Assembly: GCA_002633025.1 (NCBI GenBank)
Contig: NMRB01001813.1
Coordinates: 51,068-115,067, forward strand
DNA length: 64,000 nt
Direction: 5' to 3'
Source of the DNA: Notospermus geniculatus
Taxonomy: Eukaryota > Nemertea > Pilidiophora > Heteronemertea > Lineidae
The notes beneath the pieces were generated by a model. That model worked only from the letters and a program-made list of their open reading frames with translations, had not been told where the DNA came from and searched no databases. Below are positions 12,107 to 22,617 of this stretch, in pieces. Position 1 is the stretch's first letter; every line of letters starts with the position of its first letter. A program made the translations under genes and the position numbers.

Positions 12107-12321
12107 AACTTCCACTTACCTGTCCCATTCGTGAACTCGGAAAAAATGACTAAATCCTAAGTTGAAGATAATGGGGTGGGGGTATGGTCAGAAAGAGTAA
12201 TGTCCTGTCCACTTACTTGTCCCACTCCCGAGCCTGGCAAAGAATAACCGCGTGCGATATCTTCAACTTAGGATTCGGTCATTTTTTCCGAGTTCAGGAA
12301 TGGGACAGGTAAGTGGGAGTT
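12107..12321. mobile_element. Foldback element with about 65 bp inverted ends
   Basis: AACTTCCACTTACCTGTCCC on the left is mirrored by GGGACAGGTAAGTGGGAGTT on the right, and pairing continues to GTTGAAGATA/TATCTTCAAC with a few mismatches. The right three quarters also form the start of the window (1-159), where the left end is cut off. Confidence 0.85.
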
Positions 12322-13807
12322 AAGAGTACCTACATGTAGTCGATGATGCCAAGAAAAGTTACTATTAAAGCGCCACTGTATGCATTTAGTTTTCTATCTC
12401 GTGGCGGACGACATAACCTTTGACCTTCAGGCAACCTCGTATACGCATGCTCCAAGATTGTTAAAATCTATCTATTTGAATGATCTAAGTTACCAATTAG
12501 GCATTGAGACTGTTGCCACACATAAAAGAATGAGTTGATGCATAGTATAGTACCTTACCTGATGAAGGGTTAGACACGCTAGGACAGACGTTGAACTTCT
12601 CAAGTGATGATAAGGATAGATGGCGGCCATTTTTGTCAGCTAAGGTTTTGACATGCAGGTAGTATCAATCTAGCCTAAATGTTACCACTGGCTTTCCATG
12701 TACATTGTATATGGGTTGGAGAGGACACCAGTCTTATCACGTTGGTTCCAGATTCCGCCGCCAGGGGAGGGACACTGAGGGATACCTCATGCATACAGTT
12801 TCCTCACGGAGAAACCACGGTTTTCTATGAGAAGCAGCAGTTCTCTCAGAGGGTGGACAGTTACTAAGACAACACAGGTCACTTATGTCACATAAATGCA
12901 CCCAAAGACTAACAATGACATGGAGACAATGATAGTGACTAGAAGGCTGGTAACATAGAAAGGGAGCCCTGTGTGTGAATGTGATAATACTGTTTAACGT
13001 ACGACGGGTGGTGTTTCGCCAAGCTGCAGCGGGCTTTCTAGCAAGACCAGTGCTGGTGTCACCTGTTAAAAGATAGTTAGTACACCATGAAACACTGCAG
13101 ATGTAAAGATTATTACGTACATATTTATTGCATTGTGTCCACAGGTGAGTTCGTGGCAAACTAGAGACCATATCAAGCAGAGGTCGTTTTTACCTTACAA
13201 GTCAAGATGGACTTTACAAGTACATGTAAAGCAGAATTGAGGCCGGTGAATTTATTTCGAAAAATGTCATGTGATTTTGCATAAGAAAAAATTGTTTCGT
13301 GATATTTTTAGGTACAGTACAAATAAAATGTAAGCGATTCCTTTCTTGACTTGAAAAATAGTAGCCTAGTCCAGAACCATTGTCGTAGCATGATGCTTCC
13401 ATCTACACGTATAAAGTACTAGGCCTAGTATATGTTGTACCAAAGAATGGTGATATTAAATACATGTATATATTAAAGAAATATTATTTCTTGTGATAAA
13501 AAGTGCGGAATGATTTCTAGTCCTCACAATGTGATGGCCGAGAATGCAAAATGGAAGAATATGAAATCTGAGCTTTCAAATCATATAAACAATAAAAATG
13601 TAAAAATCATGCCTTTACATGTACGTTTTTCTCATTCCATAAGAATAAAAAATACGTAACAGCAAAATAGATATATCTATTTTTGGTAACAGTATAAACT
13701 AAACTACAATGAGGGGATTTGTTGGAAACAATATACAAAGGCAATGATGATCAAGAACAAAACTCTTTTTTTCAAACAACAGCAGTAAAAACCAGAGAAA
13801 ATCGTTC

Positions 13808-14014
13808 ATGGAAAGTGCGCCTTCGCCGTCAAAGATCGACAGAACCATGCATTTTCTTGTGAAAAAACAACTTTCACCTCATGTTCTTACAAAAATTTTA
13901 GCCAACAGAATGGGAGATCAAGCTAATGAACTGTTCATGCGGTTACAAAAAATCATGCAAGATGAAATATTCAAATTGTCCCGATGGCTTGACGGTTTTA
14001 AAGAACAGCATTAG
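13808..14014 (+). other. Unidentified short open frame, copy 2
   Basis: This is the counterpart of the frame at 1812-2099, with an additional in-frame segment (about 13866-13900). It is cut off by the element at 14013. See that entry for interpretation. Confidence 0.3.
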
Positions 14015-14514
14015 CGAGGTTGCGCAAATCTGACGAAACACGAAGTGCGAAATACGAAAGTCAACTTCATTTCCAGGACCTAATGTATTTCTGGAGATGG
14101 TTGATACCACAATGAAATGGCCAGGGCCATTGTGCTCACCTCTGTGGTAAGTCTCCATGGTTAAATGTGAAACTGTGACTCTCATGATGAATGTTGAAGG
14201 ATCAGTACAGATATGACAAAGCTGAACACACCAAGAAGTATTTTTATAATTTTATGATCTGATCAGTATTATCAATGACATAAACTCAGTTGGTGGCACC
14301 CAGGAGTACAATTTCTGAACACAAGTGGTATTTGTGAACAAACTGCTTTCCTGTCTACATGTAGGTCACAGATGTCAAAAATTCTACTTTTCAAGATGTG
14401 GCCACATGTGACGTTCCTTGGGGCTGAAATTTTAGCAGGAATGTACAGGATACTTGCATAGATATTTAGACAACATTGAAACATCATAACATTTACTACT
14501 GATGAGATACGGCC

Positions 14515-14930
14515 AAAGTCAATTTTTCAAGATGGCTGCCTGGAAGTCAAATCGAACCGAAATTTGGCATATAAGTAGACGGTACCAAGACACATATTTA
14601 GGCACGGTTCAAGCATCCTATAGCTAGCTAACACTATTTATGAGGTGTTGGTCGAAGTCCATTTTTCAAGATGGCTCCCTGGCAGCCATATTTGACGTCG
14701 AATCTGACTGAAATTTACTATATATTTATATGGTACCTCGATACATATTTTGACAAGGTTAAAACATCCTACCTACTCCTATTTATAAAATGTGGGTCAA
14801 AGTCCATTTTCCAAGATGGCTTCCTGGCGGCCATATTTGAAGTCCGATCGGGTTGAAATTTGGTGCACTTGTGCAGGGTGCCTAGATATATCTTCACACC
14901 AAATCACAACATTCTATGTCAAATAGCCAT
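14515..14930. repeat. Three tandem units of about 140 bp
   Basis: Each unit begins with a variant of GTCCATTTTTCAAGATGGC (at about 14518, 14657 and 14801), then TGGCAGCCATATTTGA-like sequence and TGAAATTTGG. Spacings are 139 and 144 bp. Units are roughly 75-80% alike by eye. Confidence 0.75.
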
Positions 14931-15241
14931 GAAATGTGCCACCAAACAGTGAATTTTGAACTTTGACCTCTGTGACCTTGAAAAGTAGGTCAAATAAAAA
15001 ACCCGGGATTTATGTGATGTAGTCTCATCAGAGGAACCCACCATAAAAGTTTCGTGGTTCTAGTTAACAGCGTTCAGGAGATATGGCCAAAAGAATGTTT
15101 TCACAAAGCGCCCCCTACAGGCCAGAGTGTACAAGCAGCAGCGCTAAGTTTCGGTCCAGAGATAGTTTTTACCATAGGGTACCTGTACGCCAAATTTCAA
15201 GTTTGTAACCCAAGCGGTTTAGAAACGTGCCACCCATGTTA

Positions 15242-15288
15242 ACGACGACGGACGACGACGACGACGGACGACGGACGACACACCATGG
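15242..15288 (+). repeat. ACGACGG simple repeat
   Basis: Short run of GACGACG/GGACGACG units directly before the right inverted end of the 1.2 kb element. A similar GCACGCACG run precedes the right end of its relative near 45965. Confidence 0.85.
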
Positions 15289-15600
15289 GAGAAGCTCACC
15301 TCACAGAGGTGAGCTAAAAATGGCCCTGCTGCCAGTGCTTCTTTTAGCATACCATGTAAGACCGAGAGAAACTTGAATTTTTAAATTTCCACTTCGTATC
15401 TACGAAGTCGATACGAAAGATAAATTTCAAAGTTTAATATACACTGTAACTCCCTCGGTCTAACGTCATAAGCTAAAAGACGCTCTTCCAGCAGGCGATA
15501 CTCCTGAAATACATTACGTCATGGAAGTGAAGCCCAATTTCGTATTTCGTACTTCCTGTTTCGCCAGACTTGCGAAACCTCCCTATTGTCAAGAGACATG

Positions 15601-15710
15601 GGGTCGTATTCTGGAAGCTTCCTTAACTCTAAAGTTTGTCTATTGTTTGTAGGGTAAAATACAAGAGCTTAAAGTGGACCTTAGAGTTAGGGAGGCTTCT
15701 AGAATACGGG
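15601..15710. mobile_element. 110 bp foldback GGGTCGTATTCTGGAAGC
   Basis: GTCGTATTCTGGAAGCTTCC pairs with the right end ...GGCTTCTAGAATACGG. In copy 1 the same element is present but broken by the foldbacks at 2117 and 2293. A relative with GGGCCGTATTTTAGAACG ends lies at 47298. Confidence 0.75.
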
Positions 15711-16025
15711 CTACGGCCTTTTACTAAAAGTTTTAGAAAGATACATTTCTTTCATATCCTTTCATATCCAGAGAGAATACCAAAGGTTTCTTTGGCCAAA
15801 GTTGCAGATATGTCAACGCAGCACAGAAATGCACGTGAACAAGGCAGCAAGTCACCACAAACACAAAGTAATGTACAACATCGATCAACATTTCGACTAC
15901 GAAATCAAAATAACGACACAATGAAAGATATCGAAAATCCTACCATATCTTGAAATTCTCCCATTAAAGTTGAGTATGTTTGGCGACGTGTCGGGAAACT
16001 ACATAGGATAATAGGAATTTCTTAC

Positions 16026-16543
16026 CTTTCCTCCTTCGTCCGATGACCCCAATGATTTCGTGTCGGTCTTCTCTGTTTTTTCACCGGGCGCACTCTGCGG
16101 GGGTGTCTGCTCCAAAGTCGGGGTATCTTGTCGTACAATGTGAGGATGCACACGCCGTGGGACTGCATTCGTCGCGTTTTCCTGGTCGCTCACCTCTTCC
16201 ACACATTCCAACGTTGTAAGAGTAGTCTGACGACTCGACTGACGCGATGTCGCGTCTTGAGAATGCAAATCACCATTCGAAATGGCTGATATTTTGCCAT
16301 TTGCCGTGCTATTCGATACACTGTTCGTATCACTTGTAATTTCCAAAACCTGTGTTCCTTCCGTGATGGTTGGTGGTTGATCAAACTGGAAGCTTGGATT
16401 TTGGTAAGAATGATTCAGTTCTGTGCCTCCAGCAGTCTTGTTTTGGTTCTGTTGCATTGTGCTATTGTGATTGTCAGCGTTTATTGGGATTTGTTTTAAC
16501 GATGCCATTGCATGGAGCTGTAATGCTTTGTCGTGGACACGTC
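16026..16543 (-). CDS. First coding exon of an unrecognised gene (161-residue N-terminus)
   Basis: On the minus strand a pyrimidine-rich tract ending in TTTTTGCAG precedes the exon, and AAAG|GTAAGAA follows it, so both splice sites are convincing. Translation probably starts at 16508 (ATGG, with G at -3 and +4). The frame runs exactly 161 codons to the donor, phase 0. The 5' untranslated region is therefore spliced to an exon further right. The peptide is rich in Ser, Thr, Asn, Gln, Asp and Glu, has no hydrophobic segment or cysteine cluster, and contains possible phosphorylation stretches (RQSSRQTT, SLGSSDEGGK). It looks like a disordered cytoplasmic N-terminal tail, for example of a membrane protein, but I do not recognise it and assign no function. 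An out-of-frame five-codon uORF (MQWHR) starts 5 nt upstream and overlaps the main start. A truncated duplicate lies at 3330-3733. Later exons must lie left of both copies. Confidence 0.7.
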
Positions 16544-16599
16544 CTGCAAAAAGGGAAAATTGGTTGTGCAAAAATGAAGAACTTTATTGATAGTTAAAG

Positions 16600-16751
16600 C
16601 TGACCTGAACGAACAAAAAGCCCCCATGCGACGAGCAAGAGAATTGCGAACGCCCTGCAAACACCTCAAACGAAGGCTCAGAACATGATAGACCCCACGA
16701 GGCCAGGAGGGCGCCACCTTATTTGTCTTTATTTCTTTGAGTAGTGTAAGA
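16600..16751. mobile_element. Left half of a foldback, split by the gypsy insertion
   Basis: The sequence AAAGCCCCCATGCGACGAGC...GGCGCCACCTTATTTG...AGTAGTGTAAG matches 28919-29051. The right half resumes at 20471. The gypsy element lies exactly between them. Confidence 0.82.
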
Positions 16752-17081
16752 GGTGATATGACACAATTTCGCATCAAGGTTCTTAAGTACATCTGAATTC
16801 TTCAATCTAAGAGAGTACTCTGACTGCTCATCACACTCTATCTCATTCAACCACCTCTCCTTCAACAACTTCAGAGGGCCACGGACCTCTTGCCCCAAAA
16901 CAAGCTCAAACGGGCTAAAACCCAAACTCTCCTGCACACATTCTCGTGCGGCAAATAACACTAACGGGACACCTTCATCCCAGGACCTGCCATTCTCAAG
17001 ACAGTACGTGGTCAACATGCTCTTCAATGTAGCATGCACACAGTCTACCAGGATTTTACCAAAAGCTTCCCCAACAGAGGG
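16752..17081 (-). pseudogene. pol: Integrase remnant of the gypsy-type element, catalytic core deleted
   Basis: Beyond the hairpin insertion the integrase frame resumes with PSVGEAFGKILVDCVH, which includes the first catalytic Asp. The next residues (TLKSML...ENGRSWDEG) belong to the end of the catalytic domain. About one hundred residues carrying the second Asp and the Glu therefore appear deleted. The C-terminal part (GFSPFELVLGQEVRGPLKLLK) is clear. The frame then runs into flanking foldback sequence at about 16752. No RT or RNase H motif follows. Confidence 0.8.
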
Positions 17082-17084
17082 AAT

Positions 17085-17251
17085 AGGAGCTGTCAGCGAG
17101 TTGACCACTAGGTGTCACTAGGGCCCAATTCAATGCATCTAGCGGACCCAGTCATTATCGATCAAGCAGCGATCATAATAGATTTCCTGTACATTTGGTC
17201 CGCTAAGACTGTGCTGCCATCTGTTAGCAATATGCGCGGCTGACTGCTCCT
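17085..17251. mobile_element. 167 bp AGGAGC hairpin element inserted in integrase (family P1)
   Basis: Ends are AGGAGC...GCTCCT, flanked on both sides by AT. The distance between the two halves of the integrase frame returns to a multiple of three only when 169 bases (167 plus one AT) are discounted, which confirms the ends and a 2 bp AT duplication. The insertion is younger than the retrotransposon. Confidence 0.9.
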
Positions 17252-18621
17252 ATTGGATGCAGGGGAGCAGGAGGGATCCTCTGATTCGGTTTGCCAGCCA
17301 TCTGACATGCATGACATTGTCTACAGAATCGAACCACATCAGGCCGAAGTCCTGGCCAAAAGAAATTCATCAAGATTCTAAGGTAGGTTTTGGTAATGCC
17401 TAAATGACCACCCATGGGCGACGCGTGAGCCATCCTAAGAACTTCGAGCCTACAAGACTTAGGAACTACAACCTGTTGCCTGCAACGCCACTCTTCATCA
17501 CAAGCGGCATCAGGAGGTCGCCACCTTCTCATAAGAATACCAGACTTCTTGTAAAAGAACACAGGTTCTCCCCCTGCCTCCTCATCAGTTACAGCACACT
17601 CAGCTAACTTCACAACTTCAGGATCCTTTTCCTGTTCTACAATCAACTGATCTCTAGTTAAACACTTGATGTCAGTAGCTTTCAACTCCTCAACCTGTAC
17701 ATTTTCAGGTAAATCTTCAACCATCACCTCTTCAGTCACATCACTATCATGACTATCCAAAGGATCAACCTTGACATCAGCAACACACTCATTTGTGCTG
17801 GGTTCTACAACGGTACTCTCATCAACAACACTATCGCCATCAGTACCATCATCACGTGCCTCTTTGGCATGCTCAACTTCACCATTATCTCCACCATCAC
17901 CCAGAGATACCTCGACAGACCTTTCTCTGTCAACAGCCCTGCTAAGAACAATAGGCTGTGCACTAACTTTACCACCAGCCAAATCATTTCCAAGAATGAA
18001 TGAAATTCCAGGTACAGGTAAATGAGGTCGTAACCCCACAATGGCTTCTCCAGAAAAAATATCACTTTTCAAATGCACCTTGTGCAAAGGCACAGCAAAT
18101 GGCGTGCAACCAACACCCTGTACAACTAAACTTTGCCCTGTATCAGAGCTTTGAGTGAATTCGGTAACATTCTGGAGGATCAATGAATGCGACGCACCGG
18201 TGTCACGAAGTACCTTGACAGGGACATCATGGTTCCCATTAACGGACACAAAACCATCCGACACGAAAGGCCTGTAGTCCTCCGTGACACCATCGTCGCA
18301 CGCATTGGTCCCACCAGAGACTAACGCAGCAGGCTTCTTCTTACTCAACTTCCTACACTCAGACATCCTATGCCCACTTTTCTTGCAATAAAAGCACCTG
18401 ATGCTTGGCTTAGGCACATGTGATTGCAATTTACTAGCATCACTCTTACTGGCCCCCGAATTATCAACTGGTTGGGGTGGCCCAGTACCAGCACCCTGCT
18501 TCTTATTCTCAACTGGCTGCTTTTTCACAAAACTTCCCTTGTGAGTCAACGAGTAGTCATCAGCCAACACAGCGGCCTCATGTAAATTCGTTACCTTGTG
18601 CCCGTCTACATAATTCTTCAC
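17224..18621 (-). pseudogene. pol: Gag zinc knuckle, aspartic protease and N-terminal integrase
   Basis: The frame is open for 465 codons in register with the upstream gag. Residues about 75-88 are a CX2CX4HX4C zinc knuckle (CFYCKKSGHRMSEC). Around residue 140 lies the retropepsin active site DTGASHS, followed by protease strands to about residue 235. An acidic linker of about 75 residues comes next. From about residue 335 the integrase HHCC zinc domain is visible: AHASPMGGHLG, FFWPG and CRQCHACQ. Protease passes directly to integrase, so there is no polymerase in between. The last 10 or so residues come from an inserted 167 bp hairpin element (17085-17251). Confidence 0.88.
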
Positions 18622-18648
18622 CTCTAAGGGTAAGCAACGTTTGAACTC

Positions 18649-19500
18649 TTAAATCAAAACGACACTCCTGAGTTTTTCAAAAGTATTTGCCGCAACTGAG
18701 GCACACCATTTACCAAACAACTCTTCCTTCTCTCGTGAAAACTCTACATAAGTGAGATCTTCAGGCTTCCTAGTCCTGAACTTCTGCCGATAGGCTTCGG
18801 GTACCAACTCATAAGCCTTCTGAATTGATTGCTTCACCACATCATAATCTGCACACTGCTCAACAGATAAAGAAGAGTACACTTCTTGGGCACGGCCTTT
18901 CAAAACACTTTGAATCAACAAAGGCCAAAACTCCTTGGGCCACTTCAGACTACCTGCAACCTTTTCAAAATGACAGAAATATCTGTCCACATCTTTCTCA
19001 TCAAAATGAGGAACCAGCTTAATATGCCTACTTGGATCAAAAGTAGGGGAAGGGCGTGTTTCAGCAACACCCCTATCAGGAGGTGGGCTCTCAGACCCAG
19101 CCTTCAACTCATCAACCTTAAGCTGCTGCAATTTCAGCTCTTGCTCTTTTGCTTTAAACTTATACTCAAGCTCAAGCCTATGCTTCTCCAACTGGATTTT
19201 GCTATCTTCTAGTTCCAACTCTCTAAGACGAACCGTTTCACTTACACTCACAGAACCAGAGTCACTCTCATCACCTGATTCTACAGACAACTCCATCACT
19301 ACACCCTGTTCCACTAAACCTTTCACCAGTTGCTTACGTATTTCTACCTTCCGCAGCTTCCGGTTAACTGAGACCTTGTAATGGTCACCAATCTCAAACA
19401 AATCTGCTTTTCGCAGCTTTTCCAAAGAATCCCAGTCAGGGTTCTCAACAAATTTCTTCAAATCAAAAGACATTTTCGGAAGTACAAAAACCAAGTTCAA
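18649..19500 (-). pseudogene. gag: Gag N-terminal and central region of the gypsy-type element
   Basis: The 283-codon frame starts 0.7 kb inside the LTR. Residues about 10-70 form a charged helical region. Residues about 85-145 are Lys/Glu/Leu-rich and would form a coiled coil. Residues about 155-275 resemble a retrotransposon capsid: HFDEKDVDRYFCHFEKVA, WP..FWPLLIQSVLKGRAQEVY, and a YRQKFR segment. The frame ends at a TAA (18649-18651), after which the same frame continues into the zinc-knuckle region. The stop lies inside gag rather than at its end, so it reads as a nonsense mutation. As structural protein it would package the element RNA. Confidence 0.85.
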
Positions 19501-20189
19501 ATACCTGATTTACACAAACGTCAAAAATCACACAAATGACCACAACAGCGTAGTACATGTACTCGTTACACTACACAAAATGCACACTTTTGGTGCTCAA
19601 AAATGGTCCCAACAGTGAACAACTTGACGAAAACTTCCAGAAACAAATGTCAATCAACACTCACAGTTAACACATTTGCCAATCTGTGGCAAATTCAAAA
19701 AGGTACATACAGCAATGCAAAAAGTTTCCAAAAACATTGCAACCCAAGGTAGGGCTATCCATGACCTTCAAAAACACCAGTGTTAACCAACAACACAGTC
19801 AGCCTTTTGCTTCGTGTGCCCAAAACTGGCCAAATTTGAGCCAGCAAACAAAATCCAAACATGCAATTTATTACACAAAACTTTGGCTAGGCTAGGCCTA
19901 CCTAAGCAAACTATTGCAAAATTTGGCCAAAAATGTCCACAAAATTCAACACTGGACATAGAATCACTGCACAGAACCTGGCCTAACAACTGCCACCTCA
20001 AAATCAAACTGGGGCACAACATAGGCCCAACACGTGGTCACTGTACACACGCGTACCCAAAGTGCAGTGCAGTGCAAATGCCGCACGCCTAGCTCACCAC
20101 GTGCAAAACCTATACATAGCAATACACAAAATGCACGTGGACGGCGCGCCGGAATGGCAGCGCATGGCGGACTTCAGCGGGAAAACTTG

Positions 20190-20207
20190 CTCCCGGTCGA
20201 GCCCCCA
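20190..20207 (-). other. Primer-binding site resembling the tRNA-Pro type
   Basis: The minus strand reads TGGGGGCTCGACCGGGAG, four bases inside the LTR end. It differs at two of 18 positions from the tRNA-Pro primer site known from murine leukaemia viruses. Position and match support initiation of minus-strand DNA from tRNA-Pro. Confidence 0.75.
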
Positions 20208-20211
20208 ATTT

Positions 20212-20470
20212 TGTTACGTTCCGGTCCAAGGCTCCCTCAGAAACCGGCATGAAACAAATCACCATAAGTTGATCCTTCAAATAAACGCCATGGTTTAAAC
20301 ATAACAACAGTTTTATTTGATGAAAAGACAAAAGTTTGGGAGCAAGTTACAATCAAGACTGACAGTCCCGTCATGCGCCAGCATTCTCCTCCTATTACAC
20401 CTAAGTTGTTTGCGTCGTCGCAACTCCGCCCGACCCGTGGTGGGCCCGAAGACAGTGGTATACTGTCACA
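20212..20470 (-). repeat. 5' LTR of the gypsy-type element
   Basis: On the minus strand this 259 bp segment begins TGTGACAGTA and ends CGTAACA, the usual TG...CA limits, and is followed by the primer-binding site. It contains an AATAAA in an A/T-rich setting near its middle, a plausible polyadenylation signal. Its right limit is confirmed by the flank resuming the sequence seen without the element near 29051. No second LTR was found in the window. Confidence 0.8.
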
Positions 20471-20741
20471 ATGTATACCGGAGATGCTGACTGCTCTTTT
20501 GCCTGAAGGCAATTCTCTTGCTCGTCGCATGGGGGGCTTTTTGTTCGTTCAGGTCAGCTTTAAAGATTGTTTCAGCTGCCTTGTCTTTTGAGAGAAGGAG
20601 AGCATTGATGGCCGTGGTAAAGAAGATCGTTCAATTGTTGCCACGAATAACAAAGCTTTGTATTATTTAAAGTATCACTACGTCTTCAGCAGGTAAGTAT
20701 CTAATTAAAGGGAGAGTCGTGGCAGTAAAAAATAACACTAA

Positions 20742-20889
20742 GGGCCGTATGCACCAAACGAAGATTATCTTGAACTCAGGTTAAGCCACAACTGTTCCAT
20801 TGTCACATCATGCCTTGGCAAACCCGAACAATTGAAAAGTTGTGGCTCAACCTGAGTTGAAGATAATCTTCGTTTGGTGCATACGGCCC
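20742..20889. mobile_element. Foldback element, family P2, empty in copy B
   Basis: GGGCCGTATGCACCAAACGA is mirrored by the right end. Copy B at 29386-29400 reads AACACTAAGAATAATTT without it, so it inserted after the 8 kb duplication. Confidence 0.88.
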
Positions 20890-21874
20890 AATGAATAATT
20901 TCGCGACCCACGAAATTCACAATTTCAAAATTACAAATTTCATATTTAAGCGGATTACATAGATAAGCCTAGATTTGCATTTGACCGTGTTGTAAATGCC
21001 ATTCGAAGTATCAAAGCCAAGCAGTTGTGCAAATCTATGCTCTTAATTTAATTTAATAATACATGTACTTTATTGAACACCAAAATAATAATACATAAAA
21101 TAAATTAATAGTAGGCAATAAAATTCCCAATGTGAGTAAAATGATAGACTCAATATGGCGGCGTTTGTTTCTCTATTCAGACGCCTTGACTGGCACGACC
21201 AGTTCGCTTTAATCATTCTGGAGTACAGCCTGCTTCATATCGTACACCGGCCACAGTAAGAACACCGCATGTGGGTGTCGGCAAAGCGTAATTAAAATTG
21301 TGCATCAGACTCGGTGGGTCAATTGCTCGTAGTGGTGACCTCAGAGAATCGACCGATTGATTCGTCTGAGGCTACCAGAAATGTTGATGATGATTATGTC
21401 GATAGCTTCTTCAAAACTGATCCATACGTCAAAGCAAATCAATGCTTTTCTCAGCTGGCGCTTGATGCACTATATTAATTGATAATTACTGCATGTTTTT
21501 TATGCAGTTGTGTACAGGAGACATATTTGCCATTGATTAAGATGTACTGTATACAACTCGGCCGACTACGACATCTTGCCCTGACAAGCCTTCCTATCAG
21601 TCCTACTCTCGTGAAAGCGTAGTCGAAGGGCGAAGTGACCGGGCGTAGGCCTTGACACAGTATGTCAAGATGGTTACGATGGCTTCATGATCATTTATTT
21701 CATGAGCCATTTGTGGTACGCTATGGCTGCTTTCATGCAGTTGGGTAGAAAGAGGAAGGTATACCAGCCTCGACTGGACCAAGCATCACTGGAGGATTCC
21801 GTGCCGAATTCCGCTTCAAGAGCCCAATGAGTATATGCGGTCGAACGGGTATCACCGTGACCATATGCCGCTTT

Positions 21875-22617
21875 AAGGCGGGGGGGGGGCGAGCTGAGCT
21901 CACTCCCTAGTGGCAATCCACGGAACTTTCCTTTGTGCGCTGGTCAAACGACCAGTCATTCAATTTCAGGTTAAATCCGATCACCCTGATAATACTGTTT
22001 TCGAAAACCAATCTTCAGTGTACGTACCGACCCTAAATCTTTTGTGTCCACTGCGGGTATTGTTCAGCTCTGTCGCAGTGCTTTGGTCACAAATGGCCGA
22101 ACAGAGTTTACACAAAGAGCGGGAATAGTGCAAATCTACATAACAGAGACGTAACTGGCGAGCGGTATGGAAATTTTCAAATTTTCCAAACAAGTTTTCT
22201 CTTTTTTGGACACATATGTTTGAAAAATTTCTTTTGGATGTTATTGCCATACGTGCATTCTAGTGCAACACGATCGCCTTTTTTGGATAGTTGGTCGGGA
22301 ATATGAAATATTTCAAAAACTGTAAATCGAGCCTTTTTGGCATTAAATAGTTTATAACAATTAAATGGAAAATACTTTCGTAAAAAACGGATCGTTAGGA
22401 CCTGCAGGCATCAGGCCTGTATGTTACAGACTATGTGAGAAACTGATGTGTCGCATACCAAGTCTGCAAAATTGTTTGAAAACTCAAATTTTGACAATTT
22501 GTTATAAATTAATTAACTCCATCGTAATTTGTCAAAATGAACAATTCTTTCGTAGAACGGGAGCATAAAGGTTGTAGCTAAAACATTTCGTTGAAATCAA
22601 TTAGTTACTTTTTGTCA
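21875..22617. mobile_element. X element, inverted and truncated (copy A)
   Basis: This is the reverse complement of most of 23882-24682, lacking about 60 bp at its far end. The outer end is AAGGCGGGGGGGGGGCGAGC. Together the pair forms an inverted repeat with arms of about 740 bp and a 1.3 kb spacer. Confidence 0.85.

Larger units (their letters stand above)
14114..15319. mobile_element. 1.2 kb element with GAGGTGAGC ends (family P6)
   Basis: GCTCACCTCTGTGG near the left end is mirrored by CCTCACAGAGGTGAGC near the right end. AATG lies at both junctions. Inside are three tandem units of about 140 bp (14515-14930), then TGACCTTGAAAAGTAGGTCA, CGCCCCCTACAGGCC, and a run of ACGACGG repeats at 15242-15288. 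No coding frame. The same motifs recur at 44711-46053. Confidence 0.75.
14013..15584. mobile_element. Family P5 foldback split by a 1.2 kb insertion
   Basis: AGCGAGGTTGCGCAAATC on the left and GACTTGCGAAACCTCCCT on the right match the other P5 copies, with ATT flanking both sides. The continuity of the P5 sequence across 14113 and 15320 shows what was inserted. Confidence 0.88.
12163..16434. repeat. Large direct duplication, copy 2
   Basis: This block matches 1-3733 in the same orientation. It carries its own insertion at 14013-15584 and lacks the foldbacks of copy 1. It ends inside the first coding exon at 16026-16543. Confidence 0.9.
16752..20470 (-). mobile_element. Decayed Ty3/gypsy-type LTR retrotransposon, Gmr1-like gene order
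   Basis: On the minus strand the order is LTR (20470-20212), primer site, gag, zinc knuckle, aspartic protease, then integrase. No reverse transcriptase or RNase H lies between protease and integrase. That order matches the Gmr1-like group known from deuterostomes, where polymerase follows integrase. The left end is deleted: after integrase the element stops at 16752, with no polymerase and no 3' LTR. Comparison with 28916-29216 shows it inserted into the loop of a foldback element; the flanking TGTA on each side suggests the target duplication. It is non-functional: a stop in gag, a gap in the integrase core, an inserted hairpin element and the missing 3' half. Confidence 0.85.

Noticed and set aside
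17404-18025. Several plus-strand open frames of 67-84 codons
   Set aside because: They lie opposite the gypsy polyprotein and have no motif of their own.
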